Position numbers and translations under genes: made by a program
In this document: positions 43,437-53,378 of the stretch, one piece after another
Position numbering within the stretch: the stretch's first letter is position 1
Layout: each line of letters starts with the position of its first letter
Assembly: GCF_033304615.1 (NCBI RefSeq)
Contig: NZ_CP129118.1
Location: 2,910,001-2,974,000 of the forward strand
Source: Sporosarcina oncorhynchi
Lineage (GTDB): Bacteria; Bacillota; Bacilli; Bacillales_A; Planococcaceae
Reading direction: 5' to 3'
DNA: 64,000 nt
Notes under the pieces: generated by a model
The model's database searches: none
Seen by the model: the letters and a program-made list of their open reading frames with translations, nothing else
What the model was told of the DNA's origin: nothing

Positions 43437-43691
43437 TTATGATTTTATTTGTTTTTTTTTGGAATTAATTATGTCTCCTACGATACCAATAAATGTTATT
43501 GCTCCAAAGATTACAATTGTATATTTAAGAACTTTTGATCCACCATGTGGTATAAGGGCACTTACTATTATCGCTCCTACCAATATAGCCGTTCCTAATT
43601 GTGCAGCAAATTCATTTTCGGGATATTTCTTTTTGAAAATCTTTAGTGCAATAAACAGACTTATAATCAACAGCAAAAGGATTATACCCAT
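43437..43691 (-). CDS. small membrane protein
   Basis: 84 residues with three hydrophobic segments: MGIILLLLIISLFIALKIF, LGTAILVGAIIVSALIP and LKYTIVIFGAITFIGIVGDI, and a basic C-terminus. Not recognised. The ATG follows GAGGTGAAAAAGT. Monocistronic. Confidence 0.65.
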   Translation of the reverse strand: MGIILLLLIISLFIALKIFKKKYPENEFAAQLGTAILVGAIIVSALIPHGGSKVLKYTIVIFGAITFIGIVGDIINSKKKQIKS

Positions 43692-43815
43692 ACTTTTTCA
43701 CCTCATAAAATTATAGATTCTAACCAACAAGTACCCGGTTACTGAATCAGCACTATTTTTTATGTCACAAACGCCCCCATTAGTTTAAGTGCATTGTTTC
43801 ACATAGTGAAATGGT

Positions 43816-44343
43816 TTATTTGAAATTGTATATTTTATAATCGCCATTACTTGATGAAAAACTTAGAATATTTTCATCCTTCGGTATACCATCAAAGTAG
43901 GAACCAATACATCCAGTAGTACATTTATGCCCGGATAGTAGAATATTTAGTTCTTTCCCTCTATGTTCAGTTTCAAGTTCACTCAAAAAATTAAATACTC
44001 TTTCAACAAATACAATTGTATCTTCAACACCTTTATAAACACTTGAATCAGGTACTACTCCAGCCATTTTCACTTCGCTAGTTTCTAATCTATCAGCTTC
44101 TCCTAAGTCAAAAACATCTAGCCTTGCATCTATTGTCACTTTTAATCCAGTCGCTATTTCTGCTGTTTGGATAGCTCTTTCTTGTGGCGAGGAAAAAACA
44201 TAATCAAACTTAATATCTTTAATTTTCTCCCTCAAATTTTCCGCTTGTTTAATTCCGTGTTCATTGAGAGGTAAACCCAATCTTCCTTGCATTCTTCTTT
44301 CCTTGTTTAAATCTGTTTGCCCGTGTCTAATAACATATATCAT
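43816..44343 (-). CDS. histidine phosphatase family protein
   Basis: 175 residues of the phosphoglycerate-mutase-like superfamily. The catalytic RHG is in MIYVIRHGQTDLNKERRMQG; FSSPQERAIQTAEI carries the second Arg; the second His is in ILLSGHKCTTGCIGSYFDG. The phosphohistidine enzyme core is intact; the substrate is unknown. The start is ATG 44343 after GGGGGG; an upstream ATG at 44367 is in the leader. Confidence 0.88.
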   Translation of the reverse strand: MIYVIRHGQTDLNKERRMQGRLGLPLNEHGIKQAENLREKIKDIKFDYVFSSPQERAIQTAEIATGLKVTIDARLDVFDLGEADRLETSEVKMAGVVPDSSVYKGVEDTIVFVERVFNFLSELETEHRGKELNILLSGHKCTTGCIGSYFDGIPKDENILSFSSSNGDYKIYNFK

Positions 44344-44525
44344 TTTTTTCCCCCCATGTATCAACAATTTAGTAACTTACTTTTATCAAATGACCATTTT
44401 TCTTATTAAACTAAATGGATTGATTGTTACATAACTCAAATTACTACTATCGATACGTTCTTAATAGCTGATAAGTTTCGTAGAATGTTCGCTTCTTTTA
44501 TTCAAAAATCAATATTGCAATTTCG

Positions 44526-44542
44526 AATGAATGACAGGCACC
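44526..44542 (+). repeat. GGTGCC palindromic element, right end only (copy 5)
   Basis: GAATGAATGACAGGCACC followed by ATAG, as in copies 1-4. The left arm is absent. Confidence 0.65.
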
Positions 44543-44582
44543 ATAGTTAAACAATTCGAATGCCCGTCTATACACGCCCTTT

Positions 44583-44810
44583 CTACTTGTTTTCCGATCC
44601 ATACGAAAAAGTGACTAGCTGACAAATCTCACACCGGTAGGCCGGTGTTTTTCGCATTCTGAACGTGGCCATCTTGATCAGCACTTCTGCCGATCGTTCG
44701 TCCATGAAGGCGGGCCATTCGGATTCCGACCAGTAAACCCTGTGGGAATTGAAGATATAACCTTTTACCAGCTCCCCATTGCATTGAAGGCATTTCAGTT
44801 TATCTACCAC
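44583..44810 (-). CDS. small zinc-ribbon protein (PF20097-like)
   Basis: About 75 residues: CLQCNGELVKGYIFNS at the start and YRCEICQLVTFSYG at the end give a four-cysteine zinc ribbon with a short beta-rich middle (VYWSESEW). This fits small Firmicutes proteins of the PF20097 type; function unknown. Starts are GTG 44810 or GTG 44819 behind GGGAGGAG. It follows the M23 peptidase stop by about 40 bases, on the same strand, probably in one transcript. Confidence 0.65.
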   Translation of the reverse strand: MVDKLKCLQCNGELVKGYIFNSHRVYWSESEWPAFMDERSAEVLIKMATFRMRKTPAYRCEICQLVTFSYGSENK

Positions 44811-44853
44811 AAAGGCCACACTCCTCCCTAAAGATGGATTGTATCGTGCCATG

Positions 44854-45756
44854 TTAACGGACAAGCTGATTTCGGAGAAGGAACTTACCATCGAACCGAA
44901 TCGGGATGCCGATGCCGTCTTTTTCAGCATGGATATGCAAATGAGGTTCGCTCGTATTCCCGGAGTTCCCCACTTTACCGATTTTCTGCCCGACTTCCAC
45001 GATTTCATCCAGATCTACCGTGACACTACCCTTTTTCATATGGGCCAGATAGACGATTGCGTCGGAATCTTCGCACGTTAAGGCGACGTAATTTCCTGTC
45101 GCATTGTCAGGATCCGCTTCAGGCGGTGTTAAATCAGGCAGACTATTTTCGATCTCAGTCACTGTTCCCGTGCAAGGACTGAACAGGTCATCTTCGAAAA
45201 TATAGTAGTTCTCCAACTTTTTCGGATATAGCCCTTTAGCACGGATCCCGAACGCATTAACTTTCAGAATATCCAGCGCAAACTGTTGCGGTTCATGGGA
45301 CTTGTGATAATTCAGCAAGCGGCTGTTGCCGCCATGACCGATATAGTACGTGCCTTCGTTCAACGGAAAGGTCAGTTCAAGGGCAGGCTCACTCGTTGAA
45401 TAACCCGCCACGGTGAATACATTATAGGCACCGAATATGACAAGAAGAAAAATCGAAACGCCCATTGACAGTTTCCGCTTTTCGTCGGAAGCCACTTTGG
45501 ACGGCAGCTCTCGTACTTTCATCCATGAACGAATTAGCGCCACAATGAGCAAGACGACTAGAAGATACCGAAAATAATAGCCAATCCAGCTCCAATTTCC
45601 AGCCTGGAATAACCATGCCGATAAAAACACCGTCACACCCGCTTCCACCATCCACTCCCATCGACTTTTAAAATCTGCCCGCCACAGTGTAATGAGAAAA
45701 ACTGCAGGCAACACGACTTGAATGCCCAATACCATCAAAATCGTAAAAAACACCAA
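44854..45756 (-). CDS. membrane-anchored M23-family peptidase
   Basis: 300 residues. Three or four N-terminal membrane helices (to about residue 115) precede an extracytoplasmic M23/LytM domain. The domain has QQFALDI (metal Asp), GTVTEIENSL, GNYVALTCEDSDAIVYLAHM and the HxH motif in SEPHLHIHAEKD. M23 enzymes cut peptidoglycan cross-links or stem peptides. The ATG at 45756 follows GGGGAGGAG. Monocistronic or with the zinc-ribbon gene downstream. Confidence 0.85.
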   Translation of the reverse strand: MVFFTILMVLGIQVVLPAVFLITLWRADFKSRWEWMVEAGVTVFLSAWLFQAGNWSWIGYYFRYLLVVLLIVALIRSWMKVRELPSKVASDEKRKLSMGVSIFLLVIFGAYNVFTVAGYSTSEPALELTFPLNEGTYYIGHGGNSRLLNYHKSHEPQQFALDILKVNAFGIRAKGLYPKKLENYYIFEDDLFSPCTGTVTEIENSLPDLTPPEADPDNATGNYVALTCEDSDAIVYLAHMKKGSVTVDLDEIVEVGQKIGKVGNSGNTSEPHLHIHAEKDGIGIPIRFDGKFLLRNQLVR

Positions 45757-45848
45757 ACTCCTCCCCTTTCATCTTGTCTATACGTTCCACGCGTTTGTTA
45801 TGTATACGGATGTGCACAGGGAATAGTTTCGATTGTTTGGACAATAAA

Positions 45849-45867
45849 GGTGCCAGGCCCTCAAACA
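45849..45867 (+). repeat. GGTGCC palindromic element, left end only (copy 6)
   Basis: GGTGCCAGGCCCTCAAACA, preceded by AATAAA. The right end is not found in the following 100 bases. Confidence 0.6.
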
Positions 45868-45944
45868 AAAGTGTTTCAAAACTACTATAAACATGAAAAC
45901 ACCTACATCCAGACGATTAACAAGTCTGAATGTAAGTATCTATT

Positions 45945-45976
45945 GCTCCTGTTCAAAATTGCACAGGAGCGTTTTT
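45945..45976 (+). terminator. plus-strand terminator without an upstream gene
   Basis: GCTCCTGT pairs with ACAGGAGC and is followed by GTTTTTC. It points along the plus strand, where no gene precedes it, and lies just below the S9 peptidase stop on the other strand. It may be left over from a lost gene or end an unannotated small RNA. Confidence 0.5.
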
Positions 45977-45979
45977 CAT

Positions 45980-47785
45980 TTATAAATGCGTATCCAAAAA
46001 TTCTCGAATTGCTCCATACCCTGTAATTTGGTTTTCCCGTTTTGTAAAACCGTGTCCTTCATCTTCAAATACGATGTACTCCACTGGAACACCATTTTCT
46101 TTCACCTTTTCAACAATATCATCAGACTCTACTTGCAAAACACGCGGATCGTTTGCACCTTGCAAGACAATGAGCGGCTTGTTGATTTTATCCGCATGAA
46201 ACAGTGGTGAAATACTACGAATATAATCGGTTTGCTCATATGGATCTCCGATTTTTTTGTATAATAGTTCACGCATTGCTTCCCACCATGGTGGAATACT
46301 CTTTAGTGTTCGTTCCCAATTGGACACCCCAAATATATTCACACCCACTTTAAATGCATCAGGTTGGAATGCAAGCGCAGCAAGCGTCATATAGCCACCG
46401 TAACTTCCTCCGATAATACCAATCCGATCCTCTTCAATCCGCCCTGTCCCTATTAAGAACTTTTTCCCTTCAATACAATCAGCCAAGTCAACATCACCGT
46501 GTTTTAAATCCGCTGCTTTGAAAAATGATTTTCCATAGCCAGAACTTCCGCGGTTGTTTACAGCAAGTACCGCATAGCCATGGTTAACCAAGTACTGGAA
46601 CAAAGGACTGAAATCGACAGTCGACTGGCCTCCAGGTCCACCGTGTACCCAAATGAGTGCAGGTGCTTTTTCCCCCTCTTCAAGACGTGGCTCATAATAA
46701 ATCGCCGGGATTTCAAGACCATCAAACGAAGAGTAATGAATAACCCGCGCATCCACGAGGTCATGTTCGTCAATCTCCGCGTTAAGTGTATCCGTTAAAC
46801 ACCGTAATTCCTTTAATTCGAAGTCGTACACATACAAATTTGCTGGCGCTGTAGAACGGTTTAATAAAAACGCCATATAGCGCTCACCTTTTGAAATGGA
46901 TAACCCGCTAATCTGCCCTTGTGGAAAATCCATTATTTCAACATTCTTCCCTGTTTTCGAATCAATCACTTTCACTTCAACTTTTCCGTCATTGTTAATA
47001 TAGTAGTAAAGATATTTATAATTTGGTGAAAAGCGTGCAGTTAGAATATCCCACTCTTCTTTGGCTACTATTTCGCTGCTTCCAGTCGATAAACATAGAC
47101 GGCTCAAATATAAAAACTCGTGATCTTTATCTGTTAAATAGTATATGCAGGTTGAATCCGCGTCAAACGCGATAGGTTGATACTGCTCATCCCCAATATG
47201 TTCAGACAAATGTTTGACACCTTCTTCTTCGGTATAAATGAACATATCGGAGTCATTTGATGTTCTAGGCTTGAGTAAAGCAATATACTTTTTGTCGTCG
47301 GAAATCGCTGCCACCATATAACCATCTTCATTTTTAAACAATAATGTCGATTCCAATGTGTCAATATCCATTTCGTACAAGTCCATATAACGAGAGTCCC
47401 GCTTATTTGATTCATAGAAAAAATACTTATCGTCCCGACTCCAACGATGAAACTCCGCTTTTTCTTCTTTCCCAGGCGTAAGATCTACACTCTTGCCGTT
47501 TTCAGATTGCATATAGAGATGTGTGAGTTCATTCCCGCCTTGATCACTTCTATACAGAAACTTGCGACCATCAGGAAAATAACCTATCGGTATCATTAAA
47601 TTATCCTGAGAGTGCGTTAATTGAACTGTCTCTCCGTCTGCCAAAGAAACCGAATATGCATTATAAACACCTGAACGATCACTGCCAACTAAAACTCTTT
47701 TGTCATCAGAAGAAATCGATACCCCCACTAGTCTTTCACAATTAACAAATTGTTCAATAGAATGCTTTCTCATTACATTAATCAT
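45980..47785 (-). CDS. S9-family prolyl oligopeptidase-like peptidase
   Basis: 601 residues. The N-terminal two thirds is a beta-propeller (repeats such as RKFLYRSDQGGNELTHLYMQ and YKYLYYYINNDGKVEVKVID). The C-terminal alpha/beta hydrolase has the nucleophile in IGIIGGSYGGYMTLAALA, the Asp in LQGANDPRVLQVESD and the His in FEDEGHGFTKREN, so the triad is complete. It is cytoplasmic (no signal) and probably hydrolyses acyl-peptides or short peptides. The ATG at 47785 follows GGGGCTGAAAA. Monocistronic. Confidence 0.92.
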   Translation of the reverse strand: MINVMRKHSIEQFVNCERLVGVSISSDDKRVLVGSDRSGVYNAYSVSLADGETVQLTHSQDNLMIPIGYFPDGRKFLYRSDQGGNELTHLYMQSENGKSVDLTPGKEEKAEFHRWSRDDKYFFYESNKRDSRYMDLYEMDIDTLESTLLFKNEDGYMVAAISDDKKYIALLKPRTSNDSDMFIYTEEEGVKHLSEHIGDEQYQPIAFDADSTCIYYLTDKDHEFLYLSRLCLSTGSSEIVAKEEWDILTARFSPNYKYLYYYINNDGKVEVKVIDSKTGKNVEIMDFPQGQISGLSISKGERYMAFLLNRSTAPANLYVYDFELKELRCLTDTLNAEIDEHDLVDARVIHYSSFDGLEIPAIYYEPRLEEGEKAPALIWVHGGPGGQSTVDFSPLFQYLVNHGYAVLAVNNRGSSGYGKSFFKAADLKHGDVDLADCIEGKKFLIGTGRIEEDRIGIIGGSYGGYMTLAALAFQPDAFKVGVNIFGVSNWERTLKSIPPWWEAMRELLYKKIGDPYEQTDYIRSISPLFHADKINKPLIVLQGANDPRVLQVESDDIVEKVKENGVPVEYIVFEDEGHGFTKRENQITGYGAIREFLDTHL

Positions 47786-47943
47786 TTTTCAGCCCCATTT
47801 CCCTTAATTAACACGACACCACACCACACCAATATTTTACACTATTAAGAAGACTTAAACAAATTATACTAGCAACAAGAAATTGTTTCTACATCCCTCG
47901 AAGAACCCGCAAACACTCCAACTATAATTGATTCTTCAAATAA

Positions 47944-47974
47944 GGTGCCAGGCACTCAAACGATCACTGGCACC
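47944..47974 (+). repeat. GGTGCC palindromic element, short form (copy 7)
   Basis: 31 bases: GGTGCCAGGCACTC and CACTGGCACC with only a few bases between, then ATAATC. An internally deleted element. It forms the 3' end of the open frame at 47956-48060. Confidence 0.75.
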
Positions 47975-48060
47975 ATAATCAACTGCTCTATAGTCAGCAT
48001 TTCCAACTGTTCACGTTCATTGATTTGATTCTTTGTCATCATATCCATCACCTCATTCAT
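47956..48060 (-). pseudogene. 5' remnant of a gene cut by a palindromic element
   Basis: 34 codons: a plausible start (MMTKNQINEREQLEMLTIEQ after GAGGTG) runs straight into element copy 7 and stops (VPVIV). The N-terminus could belong to a transposase or small regulator; I cannot tell. The remaining gene is not present. Confidence 0.45.
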
Positions 48061-48075
48061 TTAATAGGAACCACC

Positions 48076-48255
48076 GTTGATTGGAGCGAACGCCGTTACG
48101 AAGAACGGCGTTTGCGAACACAAGCGTAGCGTTGCGAGCAGAAGGCTGCCTTAATTTCTGCAAAAAGCGCAGAAATTAAGGCAAACCGGACTCTTCGTGG
48201 TCCGGTTGGCTGAAGCCGTGCCCGTGGAAAGCGTCCGCTCGCAGCGGAAATCAAC
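48076..48255 (+). repeat. intergenic hairpin repeat (GTTGATT...AATCAAC)
   Basis: 180 bases with ends GTTGATTGGAGCG and GCGGAAATCAAC. Nested perfect hairpins inside include CGCCGTTACGAAGAACGGCG and the CCTTAATTTCTG...CAGAAATTAAGG stem. Same class as 16685 and 43190. Confidence 0.7.
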
Positions 48256-48400
48256 ATTGTAGCTTTATCTCTATTTTAAAAGGAAAAAGGGTGTGAATAA
48301 CTTAAACTTTATTAGACCGCCGCTTCCAGTAATAACTCTAAATCTTGTTTAGAGAAATGGGATAGTTATTTTTAGTAAACCTAGGCTTTTAGACAGAAAA

Positions 48401-48448
48401 AACCCAAAATGGGGACACTTTTTTTAAAAGTGTCTACCATTTGGGGTT
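48401..48448 (-). terminator. terminator below the gene remnant at 48493
   Basis: A long stem: AACCCCAAATGG...GACACTT pairs with AAGTGTC...CCATTTTGGGTT, with minor mismatches. The minus strand then runs into TTTTTTC. Confidence 0.7.
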
Positions 48449-48492
48449 CAGTTCAAATTTCACGAAGGGATTTTCCGAATTTATTTATTATC

Positions 48493-48612
48493 TTATACAG
48501 TAGCTGGTTGAGCAGCCAATGCTTTTGCAACTTCAGCTACTTTTTCAAGGCCTTGTGCAACGATTTGTTCTGCTAGGTCCGGCATAGCATTATGTCCTTC
48601 AATGATGACTTC
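48493..48612 (-). pseudogene. 3' remnant of a gene
   Basis: 39 codons ending in a normal stop: EVIIEGHNAMPDLAEQIVAQ followed by GLEKVAEVAKALAAQPATV. The composition is that of a real protein tail and a terminator follows. Upstream the frame is closed by a TAA and, ten bases on, by the right end of a GGTGCC element (48623-48643). The original gene is not identified. Confidence 0.5.
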
Positions 48613-48622
48613 TTAAACAGAG

Positions 48623-48643
48623 ATTGAATGAGTGGCAGGCACC
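48623..48643 (+). repeat. GGTGCC palindromic element, right end only (copy 8)
   Basis: ATTGAATGAGTGGCAGGCACC, matching the right arms of copies 1 and 3. It abuts the cut gene at 48493-48612. Confidence 0.65.
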
Positions 48644-48646
48644 ACA

Positions 48647-48690
48647 AAAAGGCCTCCCACCAATTCCTAAGAATCGATGAAAGGCCTTTT
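48647..48690. terminator. terminator-like hairpin
   Basis: AAAAGGCCT pairs with AGGCCTTTT at the ends, with an inner ATTC/GAAT pairing. T-rich on both strands. Confidence 0.55.
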
Positions 48691-48723
48691 ATTTATACAA
48701 CTTCACATTGGGAAGCAAATAAC

Positions 48724-48847
48724 GATGTCCAGCTTCAGCGGCTAGCCCCTCGAGTCATAAGCCACTCTAAGAAGAAGGCAAAGGGCGCCTTCTTGCTTAG
48801 ATCGACTTATGCTTGTCGGGGCTGAGCAAGCCGCTTGCGCTTTTCGT
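48724..48847. repeat. GC-rich hairpin repeat below groEL
   Basis: Contains AAGCCACTCTAAGAAGAAGG and its partner (AGGGCGCCTTCTTGCTTAG) plus GGCTAGCCCCTCGAG and CTTGTCGGGGCTGAGC, folding into one long hairpin. I recognise it as a common Bacillales intergenic repeat type. It may also stop groEL transcription. Confidence 0.55.
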
Positions 48848-48849
48848 TA

Positions 48850-50484
<1,635 letters not shown>

Positions 50485-50532
50485 TTATAGATACCCTCCT
50501 GGATTTAATTGTTTTCTTATCTATTCGTATGT

Positions 50533-50817
50533 TTAGCCAATGATCGCAAGAACGTCAGTTTCACGTAGGATCAAATATTCATTACCTTCATATTTCACTT
50601 CAGTACCAGCATATTTTGAGAAGATGATACGGTCGCCTTCTTTTACCTCAAGGTCAACACGCTGTCCATTTTCAAGCACGCGTCCAGTTCCTGCTGCAAC
50701 CACTTTACCTTCTTGCGGCTTTTCTTTCGCGGAATCCGGTAGTACAATACCGCTTGACGTTTTTTCTTCCACTTCGATCAATTCAATTACGATACGGTCA
50801 CCTAATGGTTTCAACAA
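50533..50817 (-). CDS. groES: 10 kDa co-chaperonin GroES
   Basis: 94 residues, exactly the family length. The seven-mer caps the GroEL ring. Seen: [19 protein letters not shown], the mobile loop region [20 protein letters not shown], and [20 protein letters not shown]. The start is TTG at 50817, about nine bases after AGGAGG, giving the standard opening M-LKPLGDR; the ATG at 50859 lies inside the CIRCE operator and is rejected. Confidence 0.97.
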   Translation of the reverse strand: MLKPLGDRIVIELIEVEEKTSSGIVLPDSAKEKPQEGKVVAAGTGRVLENGQRVDLEVKEGDRIIFSKYAGTEVKYEGNEYLILRETDVLAIIG

Positions 50818-50852
50818 TTGAAACAACCTCCTCGACATTATATCTTCTATTT

Positions 50853-50879
50853 TTAGCACTCAGTAAGCATGAGTGCTAA
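50853..50879. promoter_or_regulatory. CIRCE operator (HrcA binding site)
   Basis: Perfect TTAGCACTC-N9-GAGTGCTAA. HrcA represses groESL here until heat shock. Confidence 0.98.
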
Positions 50880-50889
50880 TACATTTACA

Positions 50890-50918
50890 ATCATAATAAA
50901 GATAGCCATGAATTGCAA
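50890..50918 (-). promoter_or_regulatory. sigma-A promoter of groES-groEL
   Basis: On the minus strand TTGCAA and TATGAT are 17 bases apart, with the CIRCE element beginning 10 bases after the -10 box. Confidence 0.85.
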
Positions 50919-50998
50919 GTAAAATACTCGCATCGTTTTCTCTTTGCTTATCTTCTTTGAAACCGTTAAAATGGACAACAGAAGAGGGGTTATGGTTC

Positions 50999-51736
50999 AT
51001 GAAAAACTGGAAAATCTACATCTGGATTCTCGTAATCTATCTCGCCATGCAACTTGGAAGCATTCCGGTCAGCAGAAGTTTATTCACCTACTTCATGGAA
51101 ACTGGAGGACAACCAAAGGACCTGGCGGAAATGAATGCCATCGCCTGGGGCTTGTTCATCTCAAATCTTATAGCAGCTCCATTCATCCTATATATGACGA
51201 CACGCAATAAGAAATTCTGGGATATCTTCAAAAGAGGCAAGAAAGCGTCAATTGGAAAAACGATTCTTTTCGGTGTTCTCGGATTCTTCATGGCGATGGC
51301 CGGGCAGATGATTGCCGGCATTATCGAAATGGCGTTTGGTGTCATGCCTGGATCGGAAAATACTGAGATGCTCAGTAAATTGGCGAAAGCATCGGCAATC
51401 CTCATCATTCCGATTGTCATCTTTGCACCACTTCTTGAAGAACTTGTCTTCAGAAGAGTGATTTTTGGCGGCCTCTATACGAAGACGAATTTTTGGATTG
51501 CCGCGCTAATTAGTGCAGTACTCTTTTCACTCGTCCACGGTGAGCCACAACATCTGCTCATTTATATGGCTCCCGGTTTAGTATTTGCGTTCATCTATTA
51601 TCAAACACAGCGGATTTGGGCGCCAATGATTGCCCACTTCCTCATGAACAGCTTCGTCATGGTTGTCCAATTTAATTACGACAAACTAATGGACCTGCAG
51701 CAGATGAATGAAGCTTTCATCTTTTTCCTTCGCTAA
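50999..51736 (+). CDS. CPBP-family intramembrane metalloprotease
   Basis: 245 residues, about seven membrane helices. The CPBP/CAAX motifs are E147-E148-x3-R152 in LLEELVFRRVIFGGLY, F-x3-H in FSLVHGEPQHLLIY, and the last His in MIAHFLMNSFVM. The position beside groESL is that of B. subtilis ydiL, a CPBP protease. ATG 50999 follows GAGGGG; the frame to 50957 is upstream of the ribosome site. Transcribed away from groES. Confidence 0.88.
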   Translation: MKNWKIYIWILVIYLAMQLGSIPVSRSLFTYFMETGGQPKDLAEMNAIAWGLFISNLIAAPFILYMTTRNKKFWDIFKRGKKASIGKTILFGVLGFFMAMAGQMIAGIIEMAFGVMPGSENTEMLSKLAKASAILIIPIVIFAPLLEELVFRRVIFGGLYTKTNFWIAALISAVLFSLVHGEPQHLLIYMAPGLVFAFIYYQTQRIWAPMIAHFLMNSFVMVVQFNYDKLMDLQQMNEAFIFFLR

Positions 51737-51738
51737 TG

Positions 51739-51775
51739 AAAAAACGGTCCTCGTCAGTGACGAAGACCGTTTTTT
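51739..51775. terminator. bidirectional terminator
   Basis: AAAAAACGGTC-x2-CGTC pairs with GACG-x2-GACCGTTTTTT around AGT, between converging genes. Confidence 0.92.
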
Positions 51776-51778
51776 CAT

Positions 51779-52411
51779 TTAGAACATAGCCGTAATAACC
51801 GCGAAGATAATGGCACCGAAGATTAATAAGAGAATAATTCCTAGAACAATCATGATGCCGGTAATGATGGCGACTGTACCCAATCCCCGCCACGCTGAAA
51901 ATCCATGGACAAGTCCGATCCCTTTACATAAGATAACAATCCCGTATATGCCGACTGCAAGATTGACGAGGTTTACTAGGAAATAGACGCCAAGTGGAAT
52001 CGTCGTTATTTCAAACTCCGAAACCGGAGCTTCGAACAGCGTAGAACCGTATAAGACGAGCAACGCTAAATTCATCGGAGATAGCCAAATCTGTACAATC
52101 GAAGAGGCTGGAATGACAGTAAGCATTTCAGCATATCGTCCACGGCCGCCGAGCCACTTCCCGACCCATGTATACAATGCCGTACTAATAAACCAGCCGA
52201 TGATTGCCCCAATGAATGAAATAGCAATTGAAATGAAGACGATCAGCGCGAGTGGCATGCCTGTGAATATCCCCGTATCCATCATCGTAACCATCCCCAC
52301 ACTAATCGACGCCAATACATAAATGAGCAGGCTATAGCCTATCGAATTTTTGGCAAGCATATATTTCATTGTTTCTGTCGGTTGTCTCCATATTGAAAAT
52401 ATCGGATTCAT
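51779..52411 (-). CDS. Yip1-family membrane protein
   Basis: 210 residues with about five membrane helices. Typical Yip1 features: the N-terminal IFSIWRQPTETMKYMLAKN, a first helix LLIYVLASISVGMVTMMDTG, and a conserved central region LYTWVGKWLGGRGRYAEMLT. The bacterial family's role is unknown. Start is ATG 52411 after AAAGGGGA; the ATG at 52417 is too close to the ribosome site. It lies between tatC and the CPBP gene. Confidence 0.8.
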   Translation of the reverse strand: MNPIFSIWRQPTETMKYMLAKNSIGYSLLIYVLASISVGMVTMMDTGIFTGMPLALIVFISIAISFIGAIIGWFISTALYTWVGKWLGGRGRYAEMLTVIPASSIVQIWLSPMNLALLVLYGSTLFEAPVSEFEITTIPLGVYFLVNLVNLAVGIYGIVILCKGIGLVHGFSAWRGLGTVAIITGIMIVLGIILLLIFGAIIFAVITAMF

Positions 52412-52507
52412 AGTCATTCCCCTTTATCTCTTTATCTTTTTGTGTTTCTTATCTATACGTTCGAACTGAACAAACGTTTCAATGTTCCGGGAATTCACAC
52501 CAAAAAA

Positions 52508-52542
52508 ATTCCCACTTCCGGACATAACCGGCAAGCGGGAAT
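52508..52542 (-). terminator. terminator of the tatA-tatC operon
   Basis: Minus strand ATTCCCGCTT...CCGG pairs with CCGG-AAGTGGGAAT and is followed by TTTTTTT. Confidence 0.85.
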
Positions 52543-52548
52543 GACTTT

Positions 52549-53361
52549 TTATTTATCCAAATTACCCATCACTTCATCAATTTGTCGCTGCTGTTCCGCC
52601 TTTATTTCTTCAAACTTTCGTTTCTCTTCCGCCTTCAGGAACTTCTTATACCCGAAACGACTGATGATAATACTAATCTCATACAAACCGAATAATGGTA
52701 CCGTCACTAGCAAATGGGACATAATATCCGGCGGTGTGATGAATGCAGCAATAACAAACAGGACAAAATAAGCGATTTTCCGGACTTTCACAAGCTTCTT
52801 CGGATCCAAAATCCCGAGCCGTGATAAGAACAGCATGACAATCGGCAATTGGAATACAACGCCGAATGGGATAAGGATCTGGAACAGGAATGAAAAGTAC
52901 TCGTTAATGCCAATCGTTTGCGTAATACCGAGATCTCCCGCCAAATTGTTCATGAAGTTCATGACAAACGGCATGAGGACAAAATACGAAAAACTGATAC
53001 CGATAAGGAACAGGATGAACGCAAACGGGATATACGCCAGTGTGACTTTCCGTTCCGTTTCATGAAGCCCTGGTGAAATGAATGACCAGAACTGATACAT
53101 GATAATTGGTAAAATAATAATGACCGCCAAGAAAATGATCACTTTTAAATAAATGGCGATCGGATCGATGACGGTGAATGCATGGAAGCTGCTTTCTGTC
53201 AGATGCCCGCTATCCGTTGCACGGAATTGGACGAACTGGATAATCGGCTTCGCAAGGAAGAAACTCCCAATTACCGCCATAACAAAGAAAACGACGATTA
53301 CTATCAGTCGTTTTCTAATTTCTTCTATATGTTCAATGACTGTTAAATTTTTTTCTTCCAT
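52549..53361 (-). CDS. tatC: Sec-independent protein translocase TatC
   Basis: 270 residues, six membrane helices. TatC binds twin-arginine signal peptides. Diagnostic parts: the N-terminal TVIEHIEEIRKRLIVIVVFF, FWSFISPGLHETERKV (with the conserved Glu), and YFVLMPFVMNFMNNLAGDLG. It follows tatA by 17 bases, with no separate promoter. The long charged C-terminus (KKFLKAEEKRKFEEIKAEQQ) is usual for Bacillales. Confidence 0.95.
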   Translation of the reverse strand: MEEKNLTVIEHIEEIRKRLIVIVVFFVMAVIGSFFLAKPIIQFVQFRATDSGHLTESSFHAFTVIDPIAIYLKVIIFLAVIIILPIIMYQFWSFISPGLHETERKVTLAYIPFAFILFLIGISFSYFVLMPFVMNFMNNLAGDLGITQTIGINEYFSFLFQILIPFGVVFQLPIVMLFLSRLGILDPKKLVKVRKIAYFVLFVIAAFITPPDIMSHLLVTVPLFGLYEISIIISRFGYKKFLKAEEKRKFEEIKAEQQRQIDEVMGNLDK

Positions 53362-53378
53362 TGGACAGACATCCTTAC

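Noticed and set aside
50818..50859. ATG start for GroES at 50859
   Set aside because: It would translate through the CIRCE element; the TTG at 50817 gives the family N-terminus and has AGGAGG.
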